From: Heliocidaris erythrogramma
Lineage: Eukaryota > Echinodermata > Echinoidea > Camarodonta > Echinometridae
Direction of reading: 5' to 3'
NCBI GenBank assembly: GCA_025617745.1
Contig: CM046863.1
Location: 5,075,015-5,139,014 of the forward strand
DNA length: 64,000 nt
The position numbers and the translations under genes were made by a program. The notes below the pieces were generated by a model that worked only from the letters and a program-made list of their open reading frames with translations, was not told the DNA's origin and searched no databases. Positions 33,736 to 45,506 of this stretch are shown here, piece after piece. Position 1 is the stretch's first letter. Every line of letters begins with the position of its first letter.

Positions 33736-34139
33736 AATTAAAGTTATATATGACGTACAGACTCCAAAGAAAGTACAATCTGTAGAAATCCTGCTCATAA
33801 AAATACCCCCCAAAAATATGTAAAATATATAGTGTAAATGGAAAGATTAGGGAAAATAAAGATATTTCCTAGTTTCTCGTCTCCTCCTCCTTCCTTTTTT
33901 TGGGCCACCTCAATTTTGTTAATTTATTATTTGATATATTGTTAGAAACCTGAATAAATAAGATCTTAAACATCAACAGATAAGGAAGTAACTAAAAACA
34001 TTAATATGATTCAATTTCACCTTGTTTTGGGCCTCTAGAGTGCATCCTGCACATACATAAAGGAAATTAAATTGAGAAATTTTGGGTCAAATTGACCCAA
34101 TACTCAGAAAATTTTTATGAACAGGTAAAATATCATATA

Positions 34140-34800
34140 TTAAATAACATTTTTGAAAAAAAATCCAGAAGAGAAACTGGAAAGTTGGTCTTACAGAAAT
34201 TATAAAAAGGGGAAAAGAGACTTTTCAAAGGACTTGATACTTTATGACAAATGTTTGTTGATGGGCAAAATGATAGAAGAATAAAGACAAATAATAACAT
34301 AAGGAAGACAGAAACTGAAGATGAAAGAAAGATAAAACATAAATAATAACACAAGAAAAGATAGAAGGAAAATAAAGATGTACATAGGAAAGGATAGAAG
34401 AAAAGATGAAAAAGGAAAAGAATAAAAAGAATAAGGGAAAAGAAGTAAGAAAAGATAGAATAAAAACAAAGAATGACATTAGGAAAGATAGAAAGAGAAG
34501 AATTAAAGGAAGAAAGATAAAGAAATACAAAGTTAATGACAGAAGAAAAGTATAGAAAACATAATTAAGGAAGAGAAAACTGATGATAGGAGGAACAAAG
34601 AATAACAAGGAAAGATAGAAAGAGAAAAATAAAATTACATAAGGAGAGATAGAAAGAGAAGATGAAAGAAAACTAAAATGCATTCAAATGATGGAAAAGG
34701 AAAATGATAGAACTTAGAAGGCTAAAAACAAAGAATAACATAAAGACATATATTTCTAAAAGAAGATGAAAGCAGAAGAATAAGAAAATGTATAAGGAAG
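34140..34800. repeat. Purine-rich degenerate repeat
   Basis: About 600 bases of GAAAGATAGAAGA-type words. The reverse frames rich in F, S and L are artefacts. It lies in the probable 5' UTR intron of MTRF1L. Confidence 0.85.
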
Positions 34801-34816
34801 AAGGAAAAGTGCATAC

Positions 34817-35000
34817 CGAAGTTGACTTTTAATTCTTGGGTCAAGCTGCGCAAAGGCCAAAGGCGGATCCTTATCCGAGCGAGAATCAGCGTTGATGAGA
34901 AATTGCATTATAATAACGCTCTCCAAAATGTAAAGAAACCGTATTTTAAAATGCCGTTTTTGTATTGATTCATGAATCATGAAGCCTTAACGTGGCTGAG
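34817..35000 (-). other. Possible non-coding first exon of MTRF1L
   Basis: A donor-like CTTCG|GTATGC lies at 34817-34811 at the end of a sequence of normal complexity just upstream of the purine-rich repeat. Its frames do not join in phase to 33675, so it would be 5' UTR. The upstream limit is a guess. Confidence 0.3.
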
Positions 35001-35214
35001 GATACCATTCGTTCATTTCGGCGAACACTATTGCATGCAGAGTCTATGCGAGGGGAAAGAAGACACCAATCATTAATACGTGTGTCGCAATGAAGCACTT
35101 CTTTGCGGAGTGAATGATCAGATGGTGGTTTCCTGAAGTTAACCCCGTAAATGCCAGTGACAGTGTCAGTGATGCTACTCTAGCTTCAAACTAGATGAAT
35201 CTTCAACCACGCAC

Positions 35215-35799
35215 GGTCGGAATTTATGCCTTCGCCATCACCAAACTGGAAATGTATGGCATACATGTACACTCTAAAAAGGATTGGTTCAACAAAATTA
35301 CAAATCTTTTCACTTAAAAAGCACAGGAGACAGAAAATTTATTTCATTTCATTTTCAAATAAAAAACTTACCATTGATGACTTACAATCATCAAATACAC
35401 GAAGGAAATATATATTTTATAGCAAATAGACCACTGTCCCCTTGAAATTTCTAAAATAGGTAGGCCTACATGTAGACTCCATACATCATGAACCATTTTC
35501 ATGTATACATATAATGACCTCTATGACCTTTGAACTTTGACCTTGAGACCCTAAAATCTAAGCATACATGGGCCAAGTTAGAATAGAAGCTGATCCGTCA
35601 AACAGTTCTGAAGTTATTGCGAGAACGAACCATTTTAATGTATATAATGACCTCTATGACCTTTGAACTTTGACCTTAAGACCCTAAAATCTAATGAGTT
35701 CATCGTCCCTCACATATGCATACATGGGCCAAGTTAGAACAAACCATTTTTATGTACATAATCATGACCTCTGGCTCTGTGACCTTTGACCTTTGACCT
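35215..35799. mobile_element. TIR repeat TATGCCTYCGCC, left part, split by the LTR element
   Basis: Left part of the same family as 23205-23620, with internal ~130-bp duplications of CCTCTATGACCTTTGAACTT ... GGGCCAAGTTAGAA. The LTR retrotransposon entered at GACCT (35795-35799); the right part resumes at 42552. Confidence 0.75.
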
Positions 35800-35970
35800 T
35801 GTTATGTATGACGTCTGAATCAAGACTATTATGTACGAAGCCTGGATAGAGGCTTTTGGGTTTTGGAAACGATTAAAAGACATGAAATGTCCGAGCGCCT
35901 CGATTGTGTCTTCATTGAAGGTTAACTTAAACGTTGATGCCCCAAGTACAACCATGTCACAAACATAATA
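35800..35970 (+). mobile_element. 5' LTR (171 bp)
   Basis: TGTTATGTATGACGTCTGAA to AACATAATA. It appears identical base for base to 42381-42551. The 5-bp flank GACCT is repeated after the 3' LTR. Confidence 0.97.
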
Positions 35971-37285
35971 TTGGCGACGAGGATTCGGATTGATTAGTTT
36001 GGTTGCCGCAGTTTGCTGAAAAAAGACTGGAAAATAGTTTTTTTTCCAGCGGAGAGCGACATCTTTGCATGTGTGTTGGAACGCCAGATGTCATCAGCCC
36101 TAACTTTAGCTGCGCAGTACGGTATGTCTATGAACGCTTTTGCAGTACCGGTACAGCACAGCTAGCGAGTGAGTACTTCTATAACTCGTATTCAGCAGAT
36201 TAACCGAACTAATGAAGTTAGCCTGTTATTAATGAAACTCTTTTGCCAAGAGCTCCATGCAGCCATTAAATCGTACTTGGGTCAATGCCTTCCATTATCT
36301 TTCCATTAACTTTAGCCACAGTTGAGTTGGTGAATGGTGATTGTGCCAGCCATGCCAGCCTGACTTTCAACTTTACGATTATTCAAGAATCAAAGTAAGG
36401 TCCAGCCCAGCCCATGCAAGGTCCAGCCTAGCCCATGCAGGATGCAGCCTAAGTTCCAGCCTAGCTCAGTTGGTCAAAGCCCTGCCCTGTTCCAGAATCC
36501 GGGTTCCTGCAACTAGATCTACTGCAGCGTAGACTAGTCACTAGATGGGGAAGTGTTCATAGCCTGAAGTTGAAGTTGTTGCTTCATTATTTGCATTCCA
36601 CCGTGAACTAGAAGTAGGACCAGGAACCAGTTTAGTTACAGTGTCGGCTCATATTCGCAATTTGTACTCGCAACACAGCCAAGTGAAAGCCAGCCGTGCT
36701 CATCATGAATTGATGGTGATATTGATGCAAACACATAAACATTCAAAAACTCATTTGACATTAGGCCTATTGCCCATTGTCATGCTATTGAAATACATGC
36801 ACGTCCATGACTGAAGTTTGATTCAAGTGTAATGTTTTGGTAACAAAGTATATTGACATAATCAGATGCTATATTTGTTTAGATCCAGAGGAAAATTTTG
36901 GAGTATGTGGGCTTACATGTAAGTAGGTCTATATCGATGTTTTAACATCAATTTCAGGTTTTGCATTGTATTAACAGTATTAATATTTAGATAATAGTTA
37001 CAACAGGTCTAGTCTTTGCAGTCTAGTCCAGGTTTGAACAGTTTGATCATATAGTAGGTTGTAAATTGCTTGTCTAAATAAGTTGTATATTTCAGTATGT
37101 GGTAAAAGTACAAGTGGGATAAAGTCCAACATTTATGCAACTTTTGTTTTCTTTTCCACAGCATACATTTTGCCTGAAGTATTTTATGCGAGTTACAGTA
37201 TAATTTTTGCCAAGTGTTTGTTTGTTTTGCATAGATTCTAGACAGTGAGTGTTCATTACAAGCTTAATGTTCCTTACATAAGGCC
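35971..37285 (+). other. Primer-binding site and long leader of the LTR element
   Basis: TTGGCGACGAGGATTCGG at 35971-35988 sits where the tRNA primer should bind; the tRNA is not assigned. About 1.3 kb of leader follows with no long frame, unusually long for a compact element. It contains direct repeats of TCCAGCC(Y)AGCCCATGCA (about 36399-36440) and an A-box-like TAGCTCAGTTGGTCAAAG at 36463. Confidence 0.6.
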
Positions 37286-40200
37286 ATGGCAACACAGCAA
37301 ATGTTTGGTAATGTCCCTCAGTTGGACTCGGGGTATAAATTTGAAGAATGGACAGAGGTTCTTGAGTCATGGTTTATAGCTAATGATATCACAGCAGATG
37401 TAAAGAAGAAAGGTATTTTCTTATCAGGATTAGGAAGTAAATCCTACGCCACATTACGTGCATTGTTGCAGCCTAGCAAACCAGTTGAAAAAACTTACAC
37501 AGAATGTAAGGATACCCTGTCAGAACACTTTGCCCCTAAACCAACTGAAATAGTCCAAAGGTATAGGTTTTATACTTGTATTCAAGAATCACATGAAACA
37601 ATCCCGCAATTTGTTGCTCGTTTACGGCAGATGAGTGAAGGATGCAGGTTCAAGGAATTGAATAATATGCTTCGGGATCGTCTCGTAGTTGGTTGTAAGG
37701 ACAAAGCTACACAAAGAAAGCTTCTTGGAGAATCAGAACTAACATTTGATAAAGCTTTGAAAATAGCCATAGCCATGGAAATAGCGAATAGAGATGTTGA
37801 ACAATTGCACTCCAACGACATAGGTAGTGAAGTCAAAGAGGTTCACAAGCTAAGAACCGCGCAGGTGAAAGAAAAGTCTTCAAGCAAGTGGAAGTTTAAG
37901 TCTCCGGTGAAGGAAAAGCCTGCAGGTCAGGGAACTGACAAGAAATCTAAGTGTTGGCGTTGTGGATCAACAAAACATGTTCCGCAATCCTGTCCGTTTC
38001 AGAGAGAGAAATGCTTTCTATGCCAGGAAATTGGACATACTAAAAGCCAATGCAAAGCAGTGAAAGAGTTCCGAGCGAAACACGCATGGAAAAAGAAACC
38101 ACAACAGTCGCATCATTTGGAGAATGATCAAGTGCCACAAGTGGCAGAAGAGGAACGTTATTTTGGTGATAATTTAAGCCACATTGAAGGTGCTATGCTA
38201 AACAAGATCGCAATCCCGCCATACCAAGCTTCAGTATTGGTAAATGGTAGATGCCTTCAAATGGAGGTAGATACAGGCAGCCCCTGGACACTTATGTCAG
38301 CAGAGACATTCAGTCTTTGTGGTGATCAGTCAGACTTGGATCAGTCAAATGCCATGTTGAGGACATACACTGAAAACAAGGTACCAATCATTGGAGAAGC
38401 TACCGTTGAAGTTCAGTTTCATGCTGATCAAGCCCCTAAGAAATTACCCTTGATAGTGGTTGAAAAGGGGATAAGCTTGTTAGGTCGTGATTGGTTTGAG
38501 GAATCGACTGTGCCACTGATCCAGGTGCCAAGCGTTCAGCAAGCCCCAAAGCCAGATGACAGTGTAAACAATGTACAGAGTGTACTTGATGAAATGCTCA
38601 AGAAGCACAATGACGTGTTTGACTGTTCGAAACTAGGCAAGTTGCAAGGTTTTCAAGCAAAGGTCTATCCTCTTCAAGCTACCAATGAAGTCCATTTCTA
38701 TAAGGCTTCGCCAGTTCCTTACGCAAATAGGCGTAAAGTTGATGATGCCCTAGATGATCTGTTGGATCAAGGAGTAATAGAACCAGTGAAATTCAGTAAT
38801 TATGCCTGCCCCATTGTGGTTGTGAACAAACCAGATGGTAAAGTCAGAGTCTGTGGTAATTACAAACTCACAGCAAACAAGGTTCTGAAATTGGAGAAGT
38901 ATCCAATACCTTCCTTAGAGGACATGCTTCAAGATTTGGAAGGAGGTCAAAAGTTCACAAAGCTTGATCTCTCTCACGCATACCACCAAGTTGAATTGGA
39001 CCCAGAAACAAGACACTACACTACTATCAATACCCACAGAGGATTGTATCAGTACACCAGATTACCTTTTGGTATAGCCAGTGCTCCAGCATTGTTCCAG
39101 AGAACAATGGAGACACTTGTAGGAGATATTCCGATGTGTCGTCCATACCTCGATGACATCATAATCAGTGGTAAAACAGATGAGGATCATTTGTTCAATC
39201 TAGAAACTGTACTCAAACGTCTGAAGGACAATGGTCTACGTTTGAAGAAGGAGAAATGTGTTTTCCTTCAAGAGAGTGTCCAGTATCTAGGTCACCAGAT
39301 AAATCGAAATGGTATTAGCCCACTGCCTGAGAAACTGGAAGCCATTCAACAGGCACCGCGTCCAGTCAATCAGACGCAATTGCAAGCCTATATTGGTCTG
39401 CTTGGATACTACAGGAGATTTATCCCTAGTCTCAGTGCAGCGATAGCGCCTCTTACAGAGTTGTTGAGAGCAGAGTATGCTTCTACAAAGAGCACAGGAA
39501 AAAAGAGAAGTCCTGATGAACCAGACCCAAAGTTCAAGTGGACTCAGAAACAGGAGGATTCTTTCCAGAAGTCAAAGAAGCTCCTGCAACACCAAAGTGT
39601 TTTGGCACACTTTGACTCAAGCAAGCCCGTCTTGTTGCAAGTTGATGCTAGTCCGTATGGACTTGGAGCAGTGATTAGTCAGGAGGATTCTGATGGTCAA
39701 GAGCATCCAGTCGCATTTGCATCAAGATCCCTATCAGACAGTGAAAAGAACTATGCACAGTTCGAAAAAGAAGGATTGTCTGTCATCTTTGGTCTGAAGA
39801 AGTTCCATAAATATCTATATGGAAGAAAATTCACTATAATCACAGATCACAAGCCCCTACTTGGCGTATTTGGACAAAAGCCAGCAAGTCCGATGGCTTC
39901 AGCGAGACTGTCAAGATGGCACATGATCTTATCAGCATATGATTATGCAATTGTCTACAAAGAAGGAAAGAGACACCAGAACGCTGATGGGTTGTCTAGA
40001 TTGCCAGTGCCTTCAACTGAAGCAAGTAAATGGCCAAATGAGGACTTAGCAGAGTTGAGTGATCTGCAGCCAGGAAGAGTCAACGTGTTGTTTGACATAG
40101 ACTCGAGGCCAGTTGATGCTTGTGAAGTCAAACAAAAGACTAGCAAGGACCCAACATTGCAGAAGGTCAAGCATTACATTATGCAAGGATGGCCAAATTC

Positions 40201-41491
40201 TAGAAATCTGGATGATGAAGTTCGCCCATTTGCTCAGAAGAAAACCGAGTTGAGTATAGAAGATGGTGTTCTTCTATGGGGACAGAGAGTTGTCATACCC
40301 CAGGATCGTGATCTGCGCAACAGGATAGCAGATGAGCTTCATGCTACACATCCTGGCATAGTTAAAATGAAGGTACTAGCTCGTTCATTTGTTTGGTGGC
40401 CCGGAATAGACAGATGTCTTGAACAGAAAGTTCGAACTTGTTCAGTGTGCCAGGAACATCAGAACAACCCTCAAGCAACTCCTATTCATCCTTGGGAGTT
40501 CCCAGAAAAACCATGGATGAGAATACACATAGACTACGCTTCAATTGAGAACCAAGATGTTCTAATTGTGGTAGATGCACACAGCAAGTGGATAGAAGCT
40601 GTTAGAGTGCCTCAGGCAACCGCTTCTGCTACAGTAACTGTTATGAGACGCCTCTTCGCTACACATGGGATTCCTGAAACGTTGGTTAGTGACAATGGGA
40701 CTCAATTCATTTCAGAAGAGTTTACCAAGTTTCTCACTGATAACAACATCGAACATGTGCAAACAGCCCCTCACCACCCATCAAGTAATGGTTTAGCGGA
40801 GAGAGCTGTTCAGACAGTAAAGAGAGGTGTCAAGAAGACAAGTGGAAAGAATTTGGAGATGAGAATCCAAAAATTCTTGTTGACATACCGGATCACACCA
40901 CAAGAAACCACCGGTACATGCCCCAGTGAACTTCTGTACAAGAGAAGGATTAGAAGCAGATTAGACCAAGTCCGTCCAGACTTGACAAGGACTGTGAAAC
41001 GAAAACAATCTGCCATGAAACAGAGGTCAGACAACAGGACCAAACAGAGAAGTTACAACATTCAAGACCATGTTCTAGTGAAGAATTTCGCTTCTGGTCC
41101 AACATGGTTATATGGTCAAGTAGCTGAGATACTTAGTGAATCTATGTATATTGTGAAATTGACAGATGGTCGCATGGTCAGACGTCATGTTGATCACATT
41201 AGAGGTTATACTCCTGCTCATCCTGTTGATGCTCCACCCCAAGACCTTGAGCCGATGGAAGAAGTTCCAAGGCCAAACATTCCACACATTCCAGATAATA
41301 GAAATACTTCTGAGAATGTAACATCTACCCCAGATGAAACCTTGTCAAACCCTAGACAAGAGTCACATGAGAATAGTGATGCCCCTACAGTTTCAGTATC
41401 TAATACTGACACACAGGAAACTGCAAAAAGAGTATCACAAAGGAACAGAAAAACACCTGCAAAGTATGATGATTACATAATATATAAGTAG
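37286..41491 (+). CDS. Gag-Pol polyprotein of the LTR retrotransposon
   Basis: 1401 codons without a stop, starting in good context (GGCCATGG). Residues 1 to about 215 are a gag-like capsid region. Two CCHC knuckles follow near residues 223 and 243 ('CWRCGSTKHVPQSC', 'CFLCQEIGHTKSQC'). The aspartic protease motif 'VDTGS' is near 329. RT has 'LPFGIASAPALFQR' and the catalytic 'YLDD' near 621. RNase H has 'LLQVDASPYGLGAV' and 'TDHKPLL' (about 785-860). Integrase has an HHCC zinc region (about 1013-1055), then the D, D and E catalytic positions in 'HIDYAS', 'VSDNGTQF' and 'NGLAERAV' (about 1081-1171), and a C-terminal 'GPTWLYGQV' block. Gag and pol are fused in one frame. No chromodomain or env is seen. 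All key residues are present, so the protein is probably functional. Confidence 0.96.
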   Translation: MATQQMFGNVPQLDSGYKFEEWTEVLESWFIANDITADVKKKGIFLSGLGSKSYATLRALLQPSKPVEKTYTECKDTLSEHFAPKPTEIVQRYRFYTCIQESHETIPQFVARLRQMSEGCRFKELNNMLRDRLVVGCKDKATQRKLLGESELTFDKALKIAIAMEIANRDVEQLHSNDIGSEVKEVHKLRTAQVKEKSSSKWKFKSPVKEKPAGQGTDKKSKCWRCGSTKHVPQSCPFQREKCFLCQEIGHTKSQCKAVKEFRAKHAWKKKPQQSHHLENDQVPQVAEEERYFGDNLSHIEGAMLNKIAIPPYQASVLVNGRCLQMEVDTGSPWTLMSAETFSLCGDQSDLDQSNAMLRTYTENKVPIIGEATVEVQFHADQAPKKLPLIVVEKGISLLGRDWFEESTVPLIQVPSVQQAPKPDDSVNNVQSVLDEMLKKHNDVFDCSKLGKLQGFQAKVYPLQATNEVHFYKASPVPYANRRKVDDALDDLLDQGVIEPVKFSNYACPIVVVNKPDGKVRVCGNYKLTANKVLKLEKYPIPSLEDMLQDLEGGQKFTKLDLSHAYHQVELDPETRHYTTINTHRGLYQYTRLPFGIASAPALFQRTMETLVGDIPMCRPYLDDIIISGKTDEDHLFNLETVLKRLKDNGLRLKKEKCVFLQESVQYLGHQINRNGISPLPEKLEAIQQAPRPVNQTQLQAYIGLLGYYRRFIPSLSAAIAPLTELLRAEYASTKSTGKKRSPDEPDPKFKWTQKQEDSFQKSKKLLQHQSVLAHFDSSKPVLLQVDASPYGLGAVISQEDSDGQEHPVAFASRSLSDSEKNYAQFEKEGLSVIFGLKKFHKYLYGRKFTIITDHKPLLGVFGQKPASPMASARLSRWHMILSAYDYAIVYKEGKRHQNADGLSRLPVPSTEASKWPNEDLAELSDLQPGRVNVLFDIDSRPVDACEVKQKTSKDPTLQKVKHYIMQGWPNSRNLDDEVRPFAQKKTELSIEDGVLLWGQRVVIPQDRDLRNRIADELHATHPGIVKMKVLARSFVWWPGIDRCLEQKVRTCSVCQEHQNNPQATPIHPWEFPEKPWMRIHIDYASIENQDVLIVVDAHSKWIEAVRVPQATASATVTVMRRLFATHGIPETLVSDNGTQFISEEFTKFLTDNNIEHVQTAPHHPSSNGLAERAVQTVKRGVKKTSGKNLEMRIQKFLLTYRITPQETTGTCPSELLYKRRIRSRLDQVRPDLTRTVKRKQSAMKQRSDNRTKQRSYNIQDHVLVKNFASGPTWLYGQVAEILSESMYIVKLTDGRMVRRHVDHIRGYTPAHPVDAPPQDLEPMEEVPRPNIPHIPDNRNTSENVTSTPDETLSNPRQESHENSDAPTVSVSNTDTQETAKRVSQRNRKTPAKYDDYIIYK

Positions 41492-42367
41492 GTTAAAATC
41501 ACGTACACACACACAAGAGAACAAAACAAAATTCAGTTTTGGATTACATATATTAATATGGCAGTTTTAACTCATATCAAATAATTGATATTTATACCAT
41601 TTATACTATCAATCAGAAACAGACAGTGCAAAACAGACAGTTTAAAAAATAATGTGACGGATAAAATATAACAAGGTACAAATGTATGTTGGAAGAGGAA
41701 TAGTTTGCAAGATACACCTAATTGTATTTATGCCAAGTTGAACTATTGTAGATCACATTTTATCTTTATTTTTGGTGTAAAACAGGTTTTTATTATTGGT
41801 ATTGCATAAGGTGAAAAAACACAAATATACATTATACACACTTACAGAAGTGCGGTAATTTTTAGTGTCACATAACTGATCAAATCATTGTTCTTCAGCC
41901 ATGAAAGCTAATTTTGTGCATTCATAACGGATGTTGATGTTTTAATAGTAAACACGTGTATTGTTTTACATTTTCTTAGAAATATATTTTATGATGGAAA
42001 TGTTTTTTCTATTTCTGATCATTCTTATGCCAGAAGATTACTTAGTTGATAAAGGTTGCATCCAATCAGTTTTGTATCAAAAGGGAAGTATTGTTCCTAA
42101 GGTCTCGACGAAAGTTTGATTGGGTAATAGGTTGTTACACCAGTGGAGATATTTTGTTGTATTTAAATACATGTATCTGTATGCCATGTTGCTAGTCATG
42201 TTATGTTGGAAAGGTTTTGACTAGATTCCTGTCGTGCAAAGGTCACATGTCTGTATAAGTATTTTGCAAGAAACTTGGATTATACTGTTTTATAGATATA
42301 CCATAACCTGCATATCACATCCGGGTAGATACAGGTATTTATTTTTTTTGGTACTGTGTTCTTTGCT
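41492..42367 (+). other. 3' untranslated part of the LTR element
   Basis: About 880 bases between gag-pol and the polypurine tract, AT-rich and with no frame of note. No env-like ORF on either strand. Confidence 0.7.
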
Positions 42368-42380
42368 AAAAGGGGAGGAA
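42368..42380 (+). promoter_or_regulatory. Polypurine tract
   Basis: AAAAGGGGAGGAA abuts the 3' LTR; it primes plus-strand DNA synthesis in LTR elements. Confidence 0.9.
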
Positions 42381-42551
42381 TGTTATGTATGACGTCTGAA
42401 TCAAGACTATTATGTACGAAGCCTGGATAGAGGCTTTTGGGTTTTGGAAACGATTAAAAGACATGAAATGTCCGAGCGCCTCGATTGTGTCTTCATTGAA
42501 GGTTAACTTAAACGTTGATGCCCCAAGTACAACCATGTCACAAACATAATA
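42381..42551 (+). mobile_element. 3' LTR (171 bp)
   Basis: Same length and, as far as I can compare, the same sequence as the 5' LTR. Followed by GACCT. Confidence 0.97.
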
Positions 42552-42737
42552 GACCTTGAGACCCCAAAATCAATCAGTTCATCGTCCCTCCCATATGCAT
42601 ACATGGGCCAAGTTACAAACTGATCAAAAAAACGGTTCTGAACGAAAAGGGGATGGACGGACTGACGACCCAAAAACATATTTTTAATTTAAAATTTATG
42701 CCTCCGGCACCACCTACGGTGGGCGGAGGCATAAAAA
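42552..42737. mobile_element. TIR repeat TATGCCTYCGCC, right part
   Basis: Continues the host repeat after the LTR element (GACCTTGAGACCCCAAAATC...) and ends with GGTGGGCGGAGGCATAAA, the inverse of the left end. Confidence 0.75.
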
Positions 42738-45250
42738 TGCTTGAAAATGAAAGCACCCTTAGATCTAAACACAATTTCATGAATATTCACTAACATGTAC
42801 CATCCCATGATTTAAACAAATCTCGTGTCGTGCGGCGACGCATCCACTCCTGCATGCATTGCAAGACCAGACTTGACAAGAGTCTGCCCAGCTTAAAATC
42901 ACCAATGAAACTTTACACACATTTTAATGAATGGGACCTAACAAAAACAAAGACGGTTTCCTTTACACTCTAAAAAAGCATCAAACATTCACACATGGTA
43001 TAAAAACCAAATTATTTCGTTTAGCAATTTCGGTTGTTATCTTCAATCAATATACATGCAATATCATTTCGGGAATTAACTAAAACTATACAAGAACATT
43101 TTTCTGGTCGTACCCAGTAGAACCGTCGTGGACGTCGCCATGTTTTCCCACAATCCCAACTTTACAGATTGTTCTCAATTCTCACTCATATAATTATCCT
43201 GTGTATAACGTACAAGTTTGGCAAAAATGAGAGCCCGGTCTTATTAATTTGACTGATGTTTACGTACATATGAACTGTACATGTTGTCACCGGGAGTTGT
43301 GTACATGTACTTGACTTGAGATCTGACTTGACAGTGACACAAGTTTTGGTGGAAGAAACAACTTTTGGGCATTTTTTCCTGCTTCAGATTTCCAGGTAGG
43401 GTCCTCATGCTTATTTTATTACTGTGAGACAAGAACAAGACAAGTCAAGGTGTCTGTATGTAAGAAGTCAACTGAGCTGAGCGTTGAGTGAGCTTGGTGA
43501 GCAGTGAGTGAGTGAGCAGTGACGCCGTGCTTGAGACCTGAGCCTGATTGGGGGGCGGGGAGGAAGGAGATGACAAAAAATAGACTGCTGTTAGTAATAC
43601 TATTACTAGTAGTAGTAAGAGAGAGGCTGCACGAATTGGCATTCTCGTGAAATAAGCCACCCCGCATTCACTAGGCTCGCCAAGCCAAAAATTTCACTTC
43701 TTTAAATTAATATTACAAATCCAAGGTCAAAAATGGCAATAAATTAAACTTAATGACATAAGCTAGGTATGTGAAATGAAAATTTCAGATCGATTAATTC
43801 TTGACAAATTTGGTATCAACAGAAAGGTGTAGGAAAGAGAAATGCAGTAGTTTTTGAATTATTCAAATTGGATGGATATTTATGAAATTAGGGCACTTTA
43901 CATATCACAAAACACTGTTTTTTTTGGTCCCGCGAATTGTACAGTAATTCAATACGGCAAATAAAAATGTTGTGACCAATATACATCCCAAACGACCTTA
44001 AAAATTACCTAACTTCATCCTATCCTGAAAAGTTTGGTACCCCTGGTCAGCTTATTAGAACATGAATTTGTCAACAAAAACAGAACAGCATTTCACTAAC
44101 ACACTTCATATTTCTGATAATTACCTTAATATGGGATATTGCCATAATATTTTGATGAAGAAAAACAATTGTCTATTAATGAAATTTAGCATCGAAATCT
44201 CATCACTTTTGTATATCCATCGTCAAAATTCACATGCTAACGCCAACGGGTTAACCCACGGATCTCCGCCGCCGCTGCTTCGCGGTGGAGTGAGCTAACG
44301 TGTATACATAGTTCTGACATGGAAAATTTCGCAAAGTAAAAAAATTATTTCGCAACGATAAATTTCCATTAAACTTCTTTAATGTGTTAAATATGAATGA
44401 AAATGAATTTGTAAATAATTGAAATCAATTAAATTTCTTACCTTCATGAAAAATAATGATGATTATGATGACTCAAAATTATCGCGGTAGTTCAGGCCCA
44501 TGTGAAACAACGTCTGGAAATCCTTTTGACAAAATTTTTTTTTCACACACTAGTTCGTGGTCTCAGCTCTTCGTTGATACCCTTTTTGTGCATATTGACA
44601 TGCAAATACGGGCACAGCGAAAGCTTTTGTCAGGGTACCCCTCACAGCATAACACGAAAGCTGGTAGAAAACGGAAACACAGTTTTGGAACCACTTTCGC
44701 GATGCAAGCGCACGGGCATTTCACATACCTACATAAGCAAATTCACCAATTTCCTGCTTCAAAAAGAGCCTCCAAAATGTAGAAAATCCAGCACCAAAGT
44801 AGACAGTTCTTCTGACGCCAAACCGTGCGTAAACGCCCCTAAATGACCTTAAACTAGCTATAATTATGTTTGCTCGATTACGTTAGCAATTAGTACAGTT
44901 ACACAACTTCTAACCCAAATATGGTAAATTTGAATTTTCCGCGCGCCGACCAAGTTTCAGTCGCTAGGCTTGCACAAGGTGCAAACAATATTTTGAATTC
45001 CGAACGAATACGAAATGACTAATTTCAGCCTCAAATGATGTAAAATACCTCTTTTTCACGATAATGTTGCTCAGATATCTGCTAACGATGATGATTTCAT
45101 CATTCCTAGACTCTTGAACGTATTATTTGATGTTTTTCTTGTCTTTCGCAGTGTATCATTAATCTGCCCACGCGCGAAGCTCATCCCGCACACGTTACCA
45201 TACAATGACCGTAACACAAGCACACGTATGCACTGCACTGAGATTCGTTC
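42738..45250. other. Long stretch with no recognised gene
   Basis: No coding frame with recognisable features. A CCGCCGCCGCTGCTTCGCGG patch lies at about 44268 in otherwise AT-rich DNA. A CAA/ACT-rich simple stretch lies at 43480-43620. Host exons could be missed here. Confidence 0.35.
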
Positions 45251-45254
45251 ACTG

Positions 45255-45460
45255 CATTGCGATCGCGCACTCTCAATCTCTCTCCAGCTCTCCCGTCACT
45301 CTTTCTCTCTTTCCCCACACCCATGACCAGCACTCGGAGAGCTTCCATTGTACAAAGATATGTTTTGCTTTTTCCCCCTCACTGTTACCATAGTTTGTTT
45401 GTTTGTGTGTTTGCTTTTATTTGTATACTTTTATAGACTGTTATTATCCATAATGACCGT
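45255..45460. repeat. Direct duplication, left copy
   Basis: GCGATCGCGCACTCTC ... GAGCTTCCATTGTACA ... CATAGT ... TATAGACTGTTAT recurs at 45665-45880 with indels. A MITE lies between the copies. Confidence 0.65.
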
Positions 45461-45506
45461 ACCACACTGCACGAGCTACATTGTAGTGAAATGATTCACC
45501 TCCTGC

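Larger units (their letters stand above)
35800..42551 (+). mobile_element. Complete Ty3/Gypsy (Mag-like) LTR retrotransposon
   Basis: 6752 bp: identical 171-bp LTRs, a primer-binding-like site directly after the 5' LTR (TTGGCGACGAGGATTCGG), a 1.3-kb leader, one gag-pol ORF, a polypurine tract AAAAGGGGAGGAA just before the 3' LTR, and a perfect GACCT duplication. Order PR-RT-RNaseH-IN and two zinc knuckles indicate Ty3/Gypsy; the short LTRs and single ORF resemble the Mag/SURL group of echinoderms (inference). No envelope gene. The element looks structurally intact and young. Confidence 0.95.

Noticed and set aside
34225..34683. 152-codon F/S/L-rich frame with membrane-like composition
   Set aside because: Reverse strand of a degenerate GAAAGA purine repeat; composition explains it.
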